Positions 21,739 to 33,737 of a stretch of DNA of 64,000 nt are shown one piece after another. This DNA is from Eleusine coracana subsp. coracana. Taxonomy: Eukaryota > Streptophyta > Magnoliopsida > Poales > Poaceae. Positions within the stretch are counted from its first letter, which is position 1. Every line of letters begins with the position of its first letter. A program made the position numbers and the translations under genes. The stretch covers positions 12,554,501 through 12,618,500 of the forward strand of contig CM064417.1 in NCBI GenBank assembly GCA_032690845.1. The letters run 5' to 3'. Below the pieces are notes generated by a model. That model saw nothing but the letters and a program-made list of their open reading frames with translations. It was not told where the DNA came from and searched no databases.

Positions 21739-21780
21739 TCAAAGATGGAAAACAACTACATTAAAGATGGAAAACAACTA
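21739..21780. repeat. Short tandem repeat, 2 copies of AAAGATGGAAAACAACTA
   Basis: Two near-identical 18-base copies spaced by 22 bp lie just outside the left end of the neighbouring TIR element. Confidence 0.8.
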
Positions 21781-21980
21781 GGTCATGCTTGTATCCACTT
21801 TCTAAATTTTAGCTGACTGAACTTTAGTTATTTTTGTTCAAACATGATCTCTTAAAATCTTAGATAAAGATTTTAGTCATAGATCTAAACATACATTTTC
21901 TAAAATTTAGTTAGCTAAACTTTCACTGACTAAATTTTAACTGATTAAACTTTAGCCAACTATAAGATCCAAACAAAACC
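21781..21980. mobile_element. Small TIR element, 200 bp
   Basis: The left end GGTCATGCTTGTATCC and the reverse complement of the right end, GGTTTTGTTTGGATC, form imperfect inverted repeats. The interior is rich in CTAAA/TTTAG motifs (e.g. AAATTTTAGCTGACT and its partner). TA flanks both ends, but a longer duplication is not clear, so the superfamily is open. Confidence 0.5.
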
Positions 21981-22823
21981 TAAATATCAAAAAAAAGGTT
22001 GAAGAGATCAACAAACAGAGTGCATAGACGAAAGGGTCGATGGGTTTGCCGCTTGCCAGGTTAGGGTTAGGTGATAAGGTTCGTCCTGTGAGGCTGTGTT
22101 GGACTTGGTTACTGATAACATGTATTATTTGGGCCAGCATAATATTTTTTTTTTGCTGGAGCTTAAGTGGGATTGGTAATATAGTCATCGTAGGATTGAG
22201 AACTGAAAGGTCAGTATTTTGGACAGGCTTAGGCTTAAGCCTTGCAATACAATAAAATAGCTCTCCAACCGAGATGAATACAGATCACCCACACACCTTC
22301 GTTAGTTATGATAATGATGAAAATAATAAGGTGTGATCATGTGATGAAATCATGCGCTATAATCCCACTATTTCACTTGTTGATCCATTTTTTTCATGGT
22401 TCAGGTTGGCAACAATTGAAAAACAGACCAGCTTGCTACACCAATAATGGTACACATAGTAAAATAAATAAGTTTAAAAATTAACATAAAATATTCTGAC
22501 CAAAGAAATATGCAACCTATCATGTTAAGAAATCTGGAGTGTGATGAAAGATATCAACAGTTTGATAATAACACGGTTTGTTTCTTCTTTAGTTTCTAAA
22601 ATTCATTACGTTTGGGACTTGTAACCGAGCTTATTACTTTAAAGTTCTACATGGTCATATGTTCAACTATGACAAGGATTAATGTGCTTCTCAAAATGTA
22701 CAACAAATGATGAAACATGGGATGCAGATGCCTTGTTATGCAGGCGCCAGGAGGAGGATGTGATCTTATGAAGCGCATCTCTGGTTCGGCCTCAATACTG
22801 AGAGTCCGAATTGATATAATCTA
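21981..22823. other. Intergenic spacer
   Basis: AT-rich; no gene, RNA or element with defined ends is seen. Confidence 0.4.
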
Positions 22824-22983
22824 CTCCTTCTGTCCTAAATTAATTGTCATTCTACTTCTTTATCATATTCATAGAATATTCTCTGAATCTAGACAACATA
22901 TATGTCTAGGTTCAGAGAATATTCAGTAAACCTATATAGCAAAAAACACCTTCAAAATGACAAATAAATTAGGACAGAGTGAG
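22824..22983. mobile_element. Stowaway-like (Tc1/Mariner) MITE, 160 bp
   Basis: The left end CTCCTTCTGTCCTAAATTAA and the reverse complement of the right end, CTCACTCTGTCCTAATTTAT, are Stowaway-type inverted repeats. TA duplications are at 22822-22823 and 22984-22985. The interior contains a strong palindrome around AGAATATTCTCTGAA. Confidence 0.88.
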
Positions 22984-22985
22984 TA

Positions 22986-25493
22986 AAAGAGTAACACCAA
23001 GTAGGCCATCTTCAATATTAGTAAAGGGGATACCTATAACATGTAGTTTGTAAATGAGGCCATACAATATTATGTAGTGTGATATCCAAATGTTTCATGT
23101 TACAATCTTTCAATGGATATTGTATAATATTTTGGTGAACCGTCTCTGATTCCAAAATACATTGAGTGATCTGGCTCAAAAATACATCAATGATCTGATT
23201 CCAAAATAATGTATGAAGCAAAAATTTCATAAATTGCTGCTAAACTCATGAGGCAATATTTTCTCACGTGCCAAGTACATTAGATCTATGTCTATTTATT
23301 CAAATCAACATGTTAAAGGAAACATAGAATGTGTTTGGCTGCTCTAATACTGTAGTGTTTAGGTGTGGGCGCCTAATTTGTATGATCTATGCTGGGTGAA
23401 TGGATGCTTAGATACACTCAAGCCAATCGAAATGCAAGTATCGTTTGGACCACTCTCGTTTGGTTTTGTATAGTTCAGAAAAAAAAATACTGGGTGGCGA
23501 AAGCATTCTGTGCCTTATAAATTAAATCACTAATTATATGATTATATTATTAATAAAAATCTTTTATAACCGATAGCACCATTCTATTCTACTCCAACAA
23601 AAAAAAAAGGGTTAACTAGTAGGTGACGTAGCGCCTGTGTTGGGTTTATTATCGGCAGTAGCGACGCAGTCGTAAATGAGCCAACGGTGGAGGTATTCAA
23701 ACCTTCATCCAAGCCCAACTATATTGTCTGACACATTAAAATTTCTATTAGATCGTGAGACAAAAACTGATGTCACAACTGTATAAATTCTTCATTTCTT
23801 TTCCATTTAGAAATTTACAATGTAATATCTTCCTTCAGTTGTTATATGATATGCAAAACACCAACAATTTCTGAGATTTATATATGTCTTATCCTGTCAC
23901 ATTTCCACAGATCTCGGTTACATTACAAGAGGTTTATCTGAACGCACAATTTTTTTTTTTGACAAAACAGGGCACATCCAAAAGCAGAGTAAGTGCGGTA
24001 ATGCTGCGCCTACTTTCTAGTAATCTTTATTGCAAATGTTCTTTGATTTGAATGCAAATTCTTCCATTCGAGTTCAAAGTTCTCAAGTTATCGATATCAG
24101 AACAAAAATCTAAAGTTGCCGTCTCCATTTTTCTTTACAAGATCGACCCCAGGAGAGTGCTGCTAACGGTAAGTGGTACTTCATAACTTTTATTAAACAT
24201 TGACCTCAATAGTAAAACAACTATAATGATTTACATGATAACAATGAGTTGTTTTGAGGGTAGATTTAGATCTGTTTTGCACAACTTCTACTCCGAGATA
24301 CGTGATGGATTTTAGATTTACAAGATAAAAACATTTGTTTTTTTTCCAAGATCGTGCCTTACACATTTTGCATTAAGAAAGAAGAAGAGTTTGTTACAAC
24401 ATGGATCACAACCACAGGACAGTACATGAAGCATAAGGGACCAGCATGGACCACCATCTAGGACATACAAGGCACCACTCTAGAAAATATAAATAGCGAG
24501 AAGCACCACCAATCGAGCCTGCAACCAATTGCCCAAGATCAAAGGCCTCCAAGACGACATCCCAAAGGAGAGCACGGCATTGAAAAGCACCATCGTTGCC
24601 CAACCAACCATGATATTGGTTTTCATCCGAAGAACCTCTAAGAGGGACTCTTAATCACCATGGCAATGCCTTCAACAAGGAAATTGGCACCTTAAGGTGT
24701 CGACATTGCAGGCACCAGCCGAAGCCGTACAAAGCTTTTGCTCGATGTATTTAGAACACCCATCCTGCCTACACTTGCAAGAACACGAGAAGAAGAATCG
24801 TCACACCCAACAGAGATAACTCACCTCTGGAGCCCACAACGACTTTCCATCACATTGACCTCCATCATCAAATCGTGTCGAGGACAAAACCTCCCCGCCA
24901 ATACGCGCCGAGCCATCGCGCCCTCCACAGTGGAGGCTGAAGCTGCCATGCACCAGGCCCACAACCTCTCCAGGTGGCCTCCAACGCCAGTCAGCGGTCC
25001 ATGCCACTCCCCACCGCTATGGGAGGTGTGGACACTGTTGTGCAAAGGCCCTGCATTCCCCATGAAGGCCATCGGACACCGAGCGTCGAAGCTTCATAAG
25101 GGAACAATGGCGCCGCTACCGCACGTTGATGGTCACCAGATCTACCCGTCTATGACCGAATCCAACCCTGATGGTCGTAGATCAGCAACCGGAGCCTATG
25201 GGGATGCTACCTATGCCATGAAAACACTGTCCCCCTTACGACGAGGGAGGAGCGCCGCGAGAAAGGAATCACCCCGTCATCGTCGTCTTCACGGATGCCG
25301 GGCCCCCTACGACTGACCTAGCCTCATCGGCAGTGCCGATGCCTTGATTGGCAGTGTCGGTGAGAGTCGTGACTAATTTCTATAGTGCTCTAACACTTAT
25401 CAGAAACCCTAACGATGGTGCCGATGGATCCATCGTCAGTGCCGGTGTGCGGCGTCCAGACAGACCAATGACTCTTTTTGGGGCCTTGCTATA
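22986..25493. other. Gene-poor intergenic DNA before the retrotransposon cluster
   Basis: Several poly-T and poly-A tracts (e.g. 23950-23961) suggest old retroposed pieces, but no ends pair convincingly. An ORF of 192 codons at 24738-25316 has no recognisable domain. The palindromic word CATCGGCAGTGCCGATG occurs near 25326, like the repeats at 55080-55800, so part of this may be LTR debris. Confidence 0.4.
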
Positions 25494-27378
25494 TGTAAGG
25501 ATCATGATCATTGAGGTCACCCCGAGGTATGAATGTTTTGGTGATGAATGACAAACATGAAATGTGACTAATGTCTACATGAGTGTTGTTTGTGTAGGAA
25601 ACCTTTTCTACCTTATGATGATTATTGACGGCGGCCTTGGCGATTGATGACAATGACTGCAAGCATGGAGGCTTGTGAGCTTGATGGAGTCCAAGGATTG
25701 ATGAAGATGGATCAAAGCTAAGGACAAGCTATGGAACAAGTGTTGGGAACACTTGTCTAGTTGTTAGGGCTTTGAGTTCATAGGACAAACCGGACTATCA
25801 AGGGGGTCTAGGTCATTTCTCTTACGTCATGTCTAGTTGGTGATGTGCAAGGTTGCTCGGTGAAATCACAGACACTAGGTGACAGTGGAGAAGCCAAGGA
25901 GCTATTCGGAGAAGCTGGAAAATGAAGTCAAGCAAGGACGAGGAGTTTCAGCTTCTTGACGAAGTGACCGGACAGAGGGATCAGTGGAGACCGGACTGTA
26001 CGGTCACTAAGTGGATAGAGAGAAGTTTGCAAGGAATTTGTCCACGCAGGGATCAATAGTGACCGAACGGTCCGGTCTATATGGAGATGCGCCTAGACAG
26101 AGAGGATGCAAATTGGGATCTCTTTGGAATAGAGAGAGAAAGTCTGACCGGACGGTCCAGTCAGTAGGAGATCAGTAGGGGCAGAGCCGTTGGTGCCGAG
26201 GATTGCAGTGACCGGACGGTCCGGTCAAGCAGTGACCGGACAGTCCGGTCAGTTGGCCCAGAGAGATGATTTTGTGGAGCAACGGCTAGTTGGAGGTTGG
26301 AAGCCTATATAACTTTGTTGCTGGGTTCTTGGAGACCTCTCTTGGCCAGTGGAATACCTGAGAGCATTCGGTGAGAGCCAAGAGGCAAAGAGGAGAGCAC
26401 TAGGAGGAGATATTGCATATCTTGAGACTGCTAGTGAGAGTAACATGGAGTGATCTTGCACATCTAAGGCTAGGTGTCCTTGAGGGTGTGATCTAGGTTG
26501 TTACTCTTGGTCTATGGTGAGGCCTAGACCGGTTAGGTGTGGGTGATCGAGCCTATCGTGATCGGTTGTGAAGGCCGGTACACGTTTGTACACGATTTGA
26601 GCCCGCCGGTGAAAGGGGCATCGCTAGTGAGCGCCCGTGTCGTCTTGGGGATTCCGGCAAGTTCTCGAGAGAGGCGGGCTTGTGTCTTGGTGGCAGCGGT
26701 AACACGCACCGTGTATTCACTCCGGGAGTGATTGTGGGCTCGTGGGCGAGAACTCCACATTGCTGGCGGGAGGGACCGGGACTCCGGCAGGAGTGTTCCA
26801 ACGAGGAGTAGGGGAAGGCGCAATCCTTCCGAGACCTCAGAAAAAAAATCATGAGCCATCTCTTACTCTACTCCTTACTATGATGCTTTACTTTCCGTAT
26901 TTACATACCGTGCTATTCATTCTTGTGTGCTTACCTTGCTCTAGTTGACTACCTAGTAGACTTGCATAAATAGGCTTCTTTACTTGCTAGTAGTGCTTAG
27001 CTTTCATACTTGATCACTAGCATGTATAGAAGTTTTTTTGGCTTGTTTGATCACCCTAGTATGTATCGTGCTACTCATGCTTGTGTGCCTTCCATGTGCT
27101 TGTTGATTTAGTAGCTTTACATGAGTAGGCTCCTTTGCTAGCTTGTTATGTGCTTCCGCATGTTCTTTGATTACTATCTTGCATAGGAGTTGTGTGCCTT
27201 GTATATGATCCACTAGTATGCTTAGGTTGTCTTTCCTTTCATAGGATTATCTTGTTAGTGTGATCACCACTAGAATTGTGTAGGAGTTGTTTGAGTGGTC
27301 GGTTTTAGTAATTGGCAAAATAGGTACATAGTTTGAGTTCCTGATTCACCCCTCTCTCTCGGTCACTCGATTCTTTCA
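25494..27378 (+). repeat. 5' LTR of Copia A, 1885 bp
   Basis: It starts TGTAAGGATCATGATC (matched by the 3' LTR start at 33641) and ends CTTTCA, two bases before the primer binding site. Between about 25970 and 26250 it carries at least five variants of the palindrome ACCGGACGGTCCGGT, the type reported for Sirevirus LTRs. Confidence 0.85.
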
Positions 27379-27380
27379 AG

Positions 27381-27393
27381 TGGTATCAGAGCC
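27381..27393 (+). other. Primer binding site of Copia A (initiator tRNA-Met)
   Basis: TGGTATCAGAGCC, complementary to the 3' end of plant initiator tRNA-Met, lies directly after the LTR. Confidence 0.9.
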
Positions 27394-27446
27394 AAGTGCT
27401 CATCATAGGGCTTAACCGCCTTGAGTAGTGACCGTATTGAGTTAGG

Positions 27447-28612
27447 ATGTCATCCCATTCGGGGCCAGGTCATGGCTCATGGAAGGATTGCTTGAAAAGC
27501 TACCTAAATGCCATGATTCCGGATGAGTTGATAGACACACTTATGGACTTTGCCAATACCTTTACCGATGATCATAAAAATGATGATGATGATTGTGTGG
27601 ATGTGCCTAGTTCTAGTGAGTGCCTAGATTCTACTAGTGATGATTTGATAGGTTGCTGTACTAGTGTGTCTAATGTGGTGATTGATGATGTTGGCTCTCT
27701 CGACCTTGCTTGCTCTTCTAGTATGACTTGTGCTGATGATGCTTGTGAGTCTTTTATTGGTCATGTTAGTGATACACTTGTTGAGGAGTTCTTTGCTTTT
27801 CGTGCTAATGAGAATAAGGACTTACTTGACTCTCTTATTCGCTTGCGAGGCATTGTGGACAAGATTGGAGCGACTAATTTCGAGTTTCCCAAGATTGTGA
27901 TAGTCGAGAAGATCCTCACCTTGCTCCCTAGCAGGAAGCTCCTCTACATCACACTTGATCTCACCATGGAGAAGGGTCTCTCCGTCGAGGATGTGATTGG
28001 GTTGCTCTTTGAGGATGAGAAGATCACCGCAAGCTAGAATGGGGAGAAGACTTCCATGGCGAACAATGGAGCATCCTCAAGAAAAGGGAAAGAAGTAGCT
28101 TTGAGCTCAAACTTCTTTTATCCCTCCACAAGATTGCCTTGCAGCAGCTTCTACAACCCCTTTGAATCAAGACCTACACCAAGCTCTTCATCAGGCGCTT
28201 CATCAAGCTCTACACCAAGTGTCATTCCAAGTTCTACTCCATGCACTTCGGGTGGACCATGCATTGGTGTAGGGGGAGCGCACAATGCTCACACGAGCAT
28301 TGGAGATGATCAATCTCACCACTACGGCTCCGGCGCCTCCGCCTCCTCCGCCACAAGATCGACTTTGGCATCTTTGTCAAGCTCACCAACAGGATCTCAT
28401 CATTCAACTTGGTGAATTTGTGAGAAATCCGAATAATGACCTATGTGATACTCTCTTGAGCATTTATGATCTTGTGTGTAGGATAAACTCATTAAGAGGT
28501 CTTTGGAGGATCTCATCATATGAAGTGATTGATAGACTCCTCTTGCAAATCACAACTCCTGAGAGGGGTTTCTTACTTGAGGAGGTAGTCAACAGAAGAC
28601 ATGAGCTCTAAA
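27447..28612 (+). pseudogene. gag region of Copia A, decayed
   Basis: An open frame at 27447-28037 (196 codons) is acidic, with many Asp and Ser residues, and ends in a helical part with LLPSRKLLYITLDLTMEKG, similar to the gag helix of grass Copia elements. After its stop a Ser/Pro-rich stretch continues in shifting frames to about 28612. No CCHC zinc knuckle is visible, so nucleocapsid function appears lost. Confidence 0.6.
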
Positions 28613-28872
28613 TTGAAAGGGCAATGGAGATAATACTTGTGCTCTACTCACAAGTGGGACATGTGCTTGAGCACGTCACTGGCCTCTATGATCCTCCTCA
28701 CTACTACATCACCCTCAACAATGTGCACATGGGGGATGGCCATTAGAGGTATCGTGCTCCTCACTATCCCATCAGAAGGAGACTTCAGGAAGAGATTGCA
28801 AGAATCCCTATCTATGAGGATGGGCTTATCGCTCGATGTGATGAGGTTAGTGCTGGTCAATCAAGTAATGCT

Positions 28873-31800
28873 TTGGATACTAACCCTTCTTCCTCTAGTG
28901 CTTGTCTTATGGCTACCACTAGGGTCAACTACAAGAGTAGAGGTACTCATTGGATTCTTGACAGTGGGAGCACCCAACATATGACTGGGAAGCCAACCAT
29001 GTTCACCAACATTGATGAAGACGAAGATAGTGAGAATGTGACTTTTGGGGATAACTCGAAAGGGAGAGTAAGAGGATCAGGCAAAGTGGCCATTACTGAG
29101 GACCTCCATCTCTCCAAGGTCTTTCTTGTGGAAATCCTCAACTTCAACCTCCTGACTATTGGTCAACTCTATGACATGGGTTTCAAGTGCACATTTGATG
29201 AGGATGGTGCAATGATTGAAAATGCAAAGAAAGGGCTAGTATTCCATGGTGTAAGGCATGGAAACCTGTATGTCACGGACTTCAAGTCAAGCAATATGCC
29301 ACCAAGCACTTGCCTCTTCACTAAGGCAACGATGGTTGTGGCATAGAAGACTGACACATGTTGGAATGAATCAGCTCAGAAAAGTGGACAAGAGGAATCT
29401 ATTTGAAGGAATCAAGGATGTGACCTTTGAGAAGGACAAACTGTGCAGTGCTTGTCAGGCTGGAAAGCAAGTTGCATCTTCACATCCCACCAAGTCTTTC
29501 ATGTCTACATCTCGTCCTCTGGAGCTCTTGCACATGGACTTGTTTGGATCGACACATTACAAGAGTCTGGGAGGGAACCTATATTGCTTGGTGATTGTGG
29601 ATGACTTCACGAGATACACTTGGACCTTCTTTCTTGTGGACAATTCTCAAGCAAGTGATATCTTCAGAAAGTTTGCAAGAAGAGCATAGAATGAATTCAA
29701 GGCCAACATTGTGAAGATAAGGAGTGACAATGGGACTGAGTTTAAGAACACAATAGTGGAGGATTATTGTGACAAGAAGGGAATCAAGCATGAATTCTCC
29801 GCTACATATACTCCCGAGCAGAATGGAGTAGTGGAGAGGAAGAACAAGACACTCATCACTCTTACTCGTGCCATGTTGGATGAGTATGGAACTCATGAGA
29901 GGTTTTGGGTTGAAGCAATCAACACAGCTTGCTACACCTCAAACCGTGTCTATCTCCACCGGCTATTGAAGAAGACACCCTATGAGCTATTGGTTGGACG
30001 GAAATTGAATGTTTCCTATATTCGGGTCTTTGGCGGCACTTGCTACATTCTCAAGAAAAGGAGAAAGCCCGAGAAGTTTGAGAGCAGAACTGATGAAAGC
30101 ATTTTTGTTAGGTACTTAGGGACTTCTAAGGCATATAGGGTCTATAACTCAGCCACAGGTTGTGTGGAAGAATCTTATGATGTGAAATTTGATGAGTCAA
30201 ATGGTTCTCAGAAGAGAGATGAATTTCATGAAGTGAACATTGGAGATGAGCCTATGAAGGAAGCTTTGAGAAACATGCCCGTGGGCGAGGTTTTACCCCA
30301 CGAGGCCAATGATGATGATATTGGTGAACCCTCTACTCCACCACCTCAACCAACCTCCTCCTCTGAGGTGCAAGAACCAACTCAAGATGCCATTGACACA
30401 TCCACTAGCTCCTCTCAAGAATCATTGAGAGTGCATCCACCTATCCAAGAGGAAACACAAGTGAGAAGTAAGCCGCGAGCCTCCCCGCATACTTCACCTC
30501 AAGTCACTTCTCCAAGCTCCTCACATGACACCCCCTCATCCACTCCAAGCTCTAGTACCAAAAGGAGAAAGCATATGAGTGATTCCCCCACCTCACTAAG
30601 AATCCAAGACACTCATATCTCAAGAGAGCGAGCAATCCATGATGCACAAGATACTTTACCTAGATCTCCTCTCACTCAAGAAAAACACCATCCTAGACCC
30701 AAGGGCATCAACATGGATCACTCACGTGACTTGATCATTGGGAGTCCATCTCAAGGAGTAAGGACAAGGAGAAATCAATACAAGCCCAACTATGTGAGTG
30801 AAGAAAATGATGATGAGGCAAATGTTGCAATTAAGACCTTCTCTTTCGCCTCCATGATTGAGCCTACAACAATTGTTGAAGCTATGGATGATCACAAATG
30901 GGTTATGGCCATGCAAGAAGAACTGAACAACTTCAAGAGATGCAAAGTATGAAAATTGGTTGAGAGGCCCAAGAATCATAATATAGTTGGCACCAAATGG
31001 GTCTTCAAGAACAAGCAAGATGAGAAAGAGGCAATTGTCAAGAACAAGGCCCATCTAGTGGCTAAAGGATATTCTCAAGTGGCGGGCATTGACTTTGAAG
31101 AAACCTTTGCTCCTGTGGCCCGTCTTGAAGCTATTCAGATCTTACTTGCCTATGCACATAATGGCTTCAAGCTCTTTCAAATGGATGTCAAAAGTGCCTT
31201 CTTGAATGGAGAGATCAATGAAAAAGTCTATGTTGAACAACCTCCGGGGTTTGAGGACCCTAAACATCCAAGACATGTGTACAAACTGAAGAAAGCTCTC
31301 TATGGCCTGAAGCAAGCACCAATGGCATGGTATGAACATTTGAGGAACTTCCTACTCAAGAATGGATTCACCATTGAAAGCATTGATAACACCTTGTTCA
31401 CAAGGCATGTTGGGAAGGACCTCTTTGTGTGCCAAATCTATGTGGATGATATCATCTATGGGTCAACCAATGAAAAGTTCAATGAGAAGTTTCAAGAGAT
31501 GATGGCAAGGGAATTTCAAATGTCAATGATTGGAGAGTTGCATGTATTCCTTGGTTTTCAAGTCAAACAATTGAGAGAAGAGAACTTCATTTATCAAGAG
31601 AAGTATACCAAAGATCTGCTCAAGAGATTCAACATGGAAAATTGCAAGCCTTTGCACACACCTATGGCGACAAGCAAATCCTTGGATGATGATGCGAAGG
31701 GTAAACCGGTAAATCCCAAGCTCTATAAATCAATGATTGTGTCCTTGCTCTATCTCACCGCCTCAAGACTGGACATCATGTTTAGTGTGTGCTTGTGTGC

Positions 31801-32392
31801 ATGCTATCAAGCAAATCCAATGGAATCTCACTTGAAGGCAGTGAAGAGAATTCTTAGATACCTCAAGTACACACCTACCATGGGACTATGGTATCGTAGA
31901 GGAACAAGCTTTGAGTTACTTGGGTATTCGGACTCAGCCTTCGCGGGATGCAAAGTGAATAGGAAGAGTACATCGGGAGGTTGCCAATTTCTTGGAAGAT
32001 CTCTAGTATCTTGGAGCTCAAAGAAGCAAAACTCGATGGCTCTATCTACAACTGAAGCGGAGTATATGGCAGCGGGAGCTTGTTGTGCACAACTTCTCTA
32101 CATGAGGCAAACTCTCTTAGATTATGGCCTCAACTTCAGTCAAATGCTATTATATTGTGATAGTGATTTGGCAATCAAAATAGCTCTCAAAACTAGAGAT
32201 CATGGTCATGCAAAGCATATTCAAGTCAAGCATCATTTCATAAGAGACCATGTCGAGAAGAAGGATATTGAGCTGGTGAGTGTGCGGACTCATGAACAAT
32301 TGGTGGATATCTTCACCAAGCCACTCGACGAGAAGACCTTCAACAAGCTAAGGGGAGAACTCAATGTTCTCGACCTTTCAAACTTCACATGA
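28873..32392 (+). pseudogene. pol of Copia A: protease, integrase, reverse transcriptase, RNase H, with disruptions
   Basis: Domains in order: aspartic protease with WILDSGSTQHMTG (about 28950-28990); GAG-pre-integrase with LWHRRLTHVG and CSACQAGKQ (29345-29470); integrase core with LLHMDLFG, IVDDFTRYTW and SDNGTEF (29525-29830); a Pro/Ser-rich linker; reverse transcriptase from GTKWVFKNK, with YVDDIIYGS as the catalytic loop (about 31440); RNase H with TEAEYMAAG; and the usual end DIFTKPLDEKTF. Breaks are a frameshift near 29340, an in-frame TAG at 29687-29689 and a TGA at 30950-30952. All catalytic motifs are still readable, but the element cannot make a full polyprotein. Confidence 0.88.
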
Positions 32393-33640
32393 GTAACCCT
32401 AAAGCTTGTCTCTTGTAAATTTGTATAGCCTTGTTTGTTTTGTTTGTTGTTTGTGTTTTTGTTTTGTGCTTGTTTCTCTTTGCTTGTTGGTCGACTTCGG
32501 ACCTCCTTGAGATAGCAATGGACGTGGGTTAAGCTTGGGATGGTGGTTCATGGTGTGCTCAAGGCTTTGAAGAATGGTCCATTGTGAGTAAGATCGAGAA
32601 GGGAACAACTCGTCGTTGGCACTTTGGTTTGTAGCCTTTCTCTCTCTTTTCTTTAGCATTGCATCATGCATTTGTATACTTGTTGTATTTGCATTTGCAC
32701 TCTTTGCATTCATGCATTTTGCATTGTGATACCTTACATTCTTCCAAGCATGTTACTAGGGGGAGTTGCTTATTTACAATGTAAGTATATGACCCTTCAG
32801 ATGATCACATAGTGATCATTGTGCTTCATGCCTATTGAGTCATGTTCAAAGGAGCTCCGAGATTAAATCTACTCGCGCGGCTCAAAGACAAGAGACTCAT
32901 ACATTCCCAACACACTAATGACTAACCATTGCATCCTTGAGAAAAATTTTTGTTGAGTCATGTGTGTAGGGGGAGCTATGGTGGAACACTATCATCACCA
33001 AGGAGGAGCACCATGAAAGGGGGAGTTTCCTAACTCTTGCCATTTATCATTTGCTCCTTGGTTCTATTATGTTTTGTCTTTGGTTTTTGGTGATAGGTGA
33101 CAAAGGGGGAGAAGGAACATGAAGATCCAAAAGCCAAGTCTAGATCGATAACACAAAGGGGGAGAAGAACATGAAGATCCTAAAACCAAGTCAAGAAGAG
33201 AAGGAAAGATGGAGAAGAACAAGAAGATCAAATGAAGATGATCAAGACAATTTTGCATGTTCACTTAGAGTACACATGAAGATCAGGTCAAGATGAACAT
33301 CTACACCAACACGAAGAAGAAAGGATGGTACATTTCTACAACAATAATGAACATCTACATCGACATGAACATGTACGTCTTTGGTGTGTGTCTACTTCAA
33401 CAAGATCATCAACCATGACACCAAGACGGGCGCAAAAATCAACTCACGATCGATATCAAGTGCGCTATGTGATTGGGTAGTTCTCCCTCAACACCTAGCA
33501 CATTCCAAGGGGAAGACTACTTCCAAGGTAAGGACCAAGGTAATCCATTCACTCCCTTCTTTTCCTTTGGTTCCTTGTTGTTCATCTGTTTTGGATCATC
33601 ATAAGTAGTGGTTGTCATCCATCACCAAAAAGGGGGAGAT
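32393..33640 (+). other. 3' spacer of Copia A with six polypurine tracts
   Basis: AGGGGGAG-type tracts occur near 32758, 32968, 33017, 33102, 33154 and 33628; the last directly precedes the 3' LTR (TGTAAGG at 33641). Repeated polypurine tracts in this spacer are a Sirevirus trait. The segment between 33060 and 33200 also contains two partly repeated units (GGGGGAGAAG..AACATGAAGATCC). Confidence 0.8.
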
Positions 33641-33737
33641 TGTAAGGACCATGACCATTGAGGTCACCCAGAGGTATGAACGTTTTGGTGATGAATGACA
33701 AACATGAAATGTGACTAATGTCTACACGAGTGTTGTT
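33641..33737 (+). repeat. Start of Copia A 3' LTR (97 bp, truncated)
   Basis: It matches the first 97 bases of the 5' LTR with about five differences, then the match stops abruptly at the border with Gypsy B. Confidence 0.85.

Larger units (their letters stand above)
25494..33737 (+). mobile_element. Copia A: Sirevirus-type LTR retrotransposon, 3' LTR truncated
   Basis: The element has a 5' LTR (25494-27378), a primer binding site, gag, a damaged pol in the order PR-IN-RT-RNaseH (Copia order), a 1.2-kb spacer with repeated polypurine tracts, and the first 97 bp of a 3' LTR (33641-33737). These 97 bp differ from the 5' LTR at about five positions, so the insertion is not recent. The palindromic repeats in the LTR and the multiple AAAGGGGGAG tracts after pol are established hallmarks of Sireviruses. 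The 3' LTR stops at the edge of Gypsy B sequence. Confidence 0.85.

Noticed and set aside
24738..25316. ORF of 192 codons (+)
   Set aside because: No domain, low-complexity Pro/Ser/Arg composition, flanked by repeat-like DNA; most likely chance or repeat debris.
27004..27213. ORF inside the Copia A LTR (-)
   Set aside because: Lies wholly within LTR sequence; non-coding in this family.
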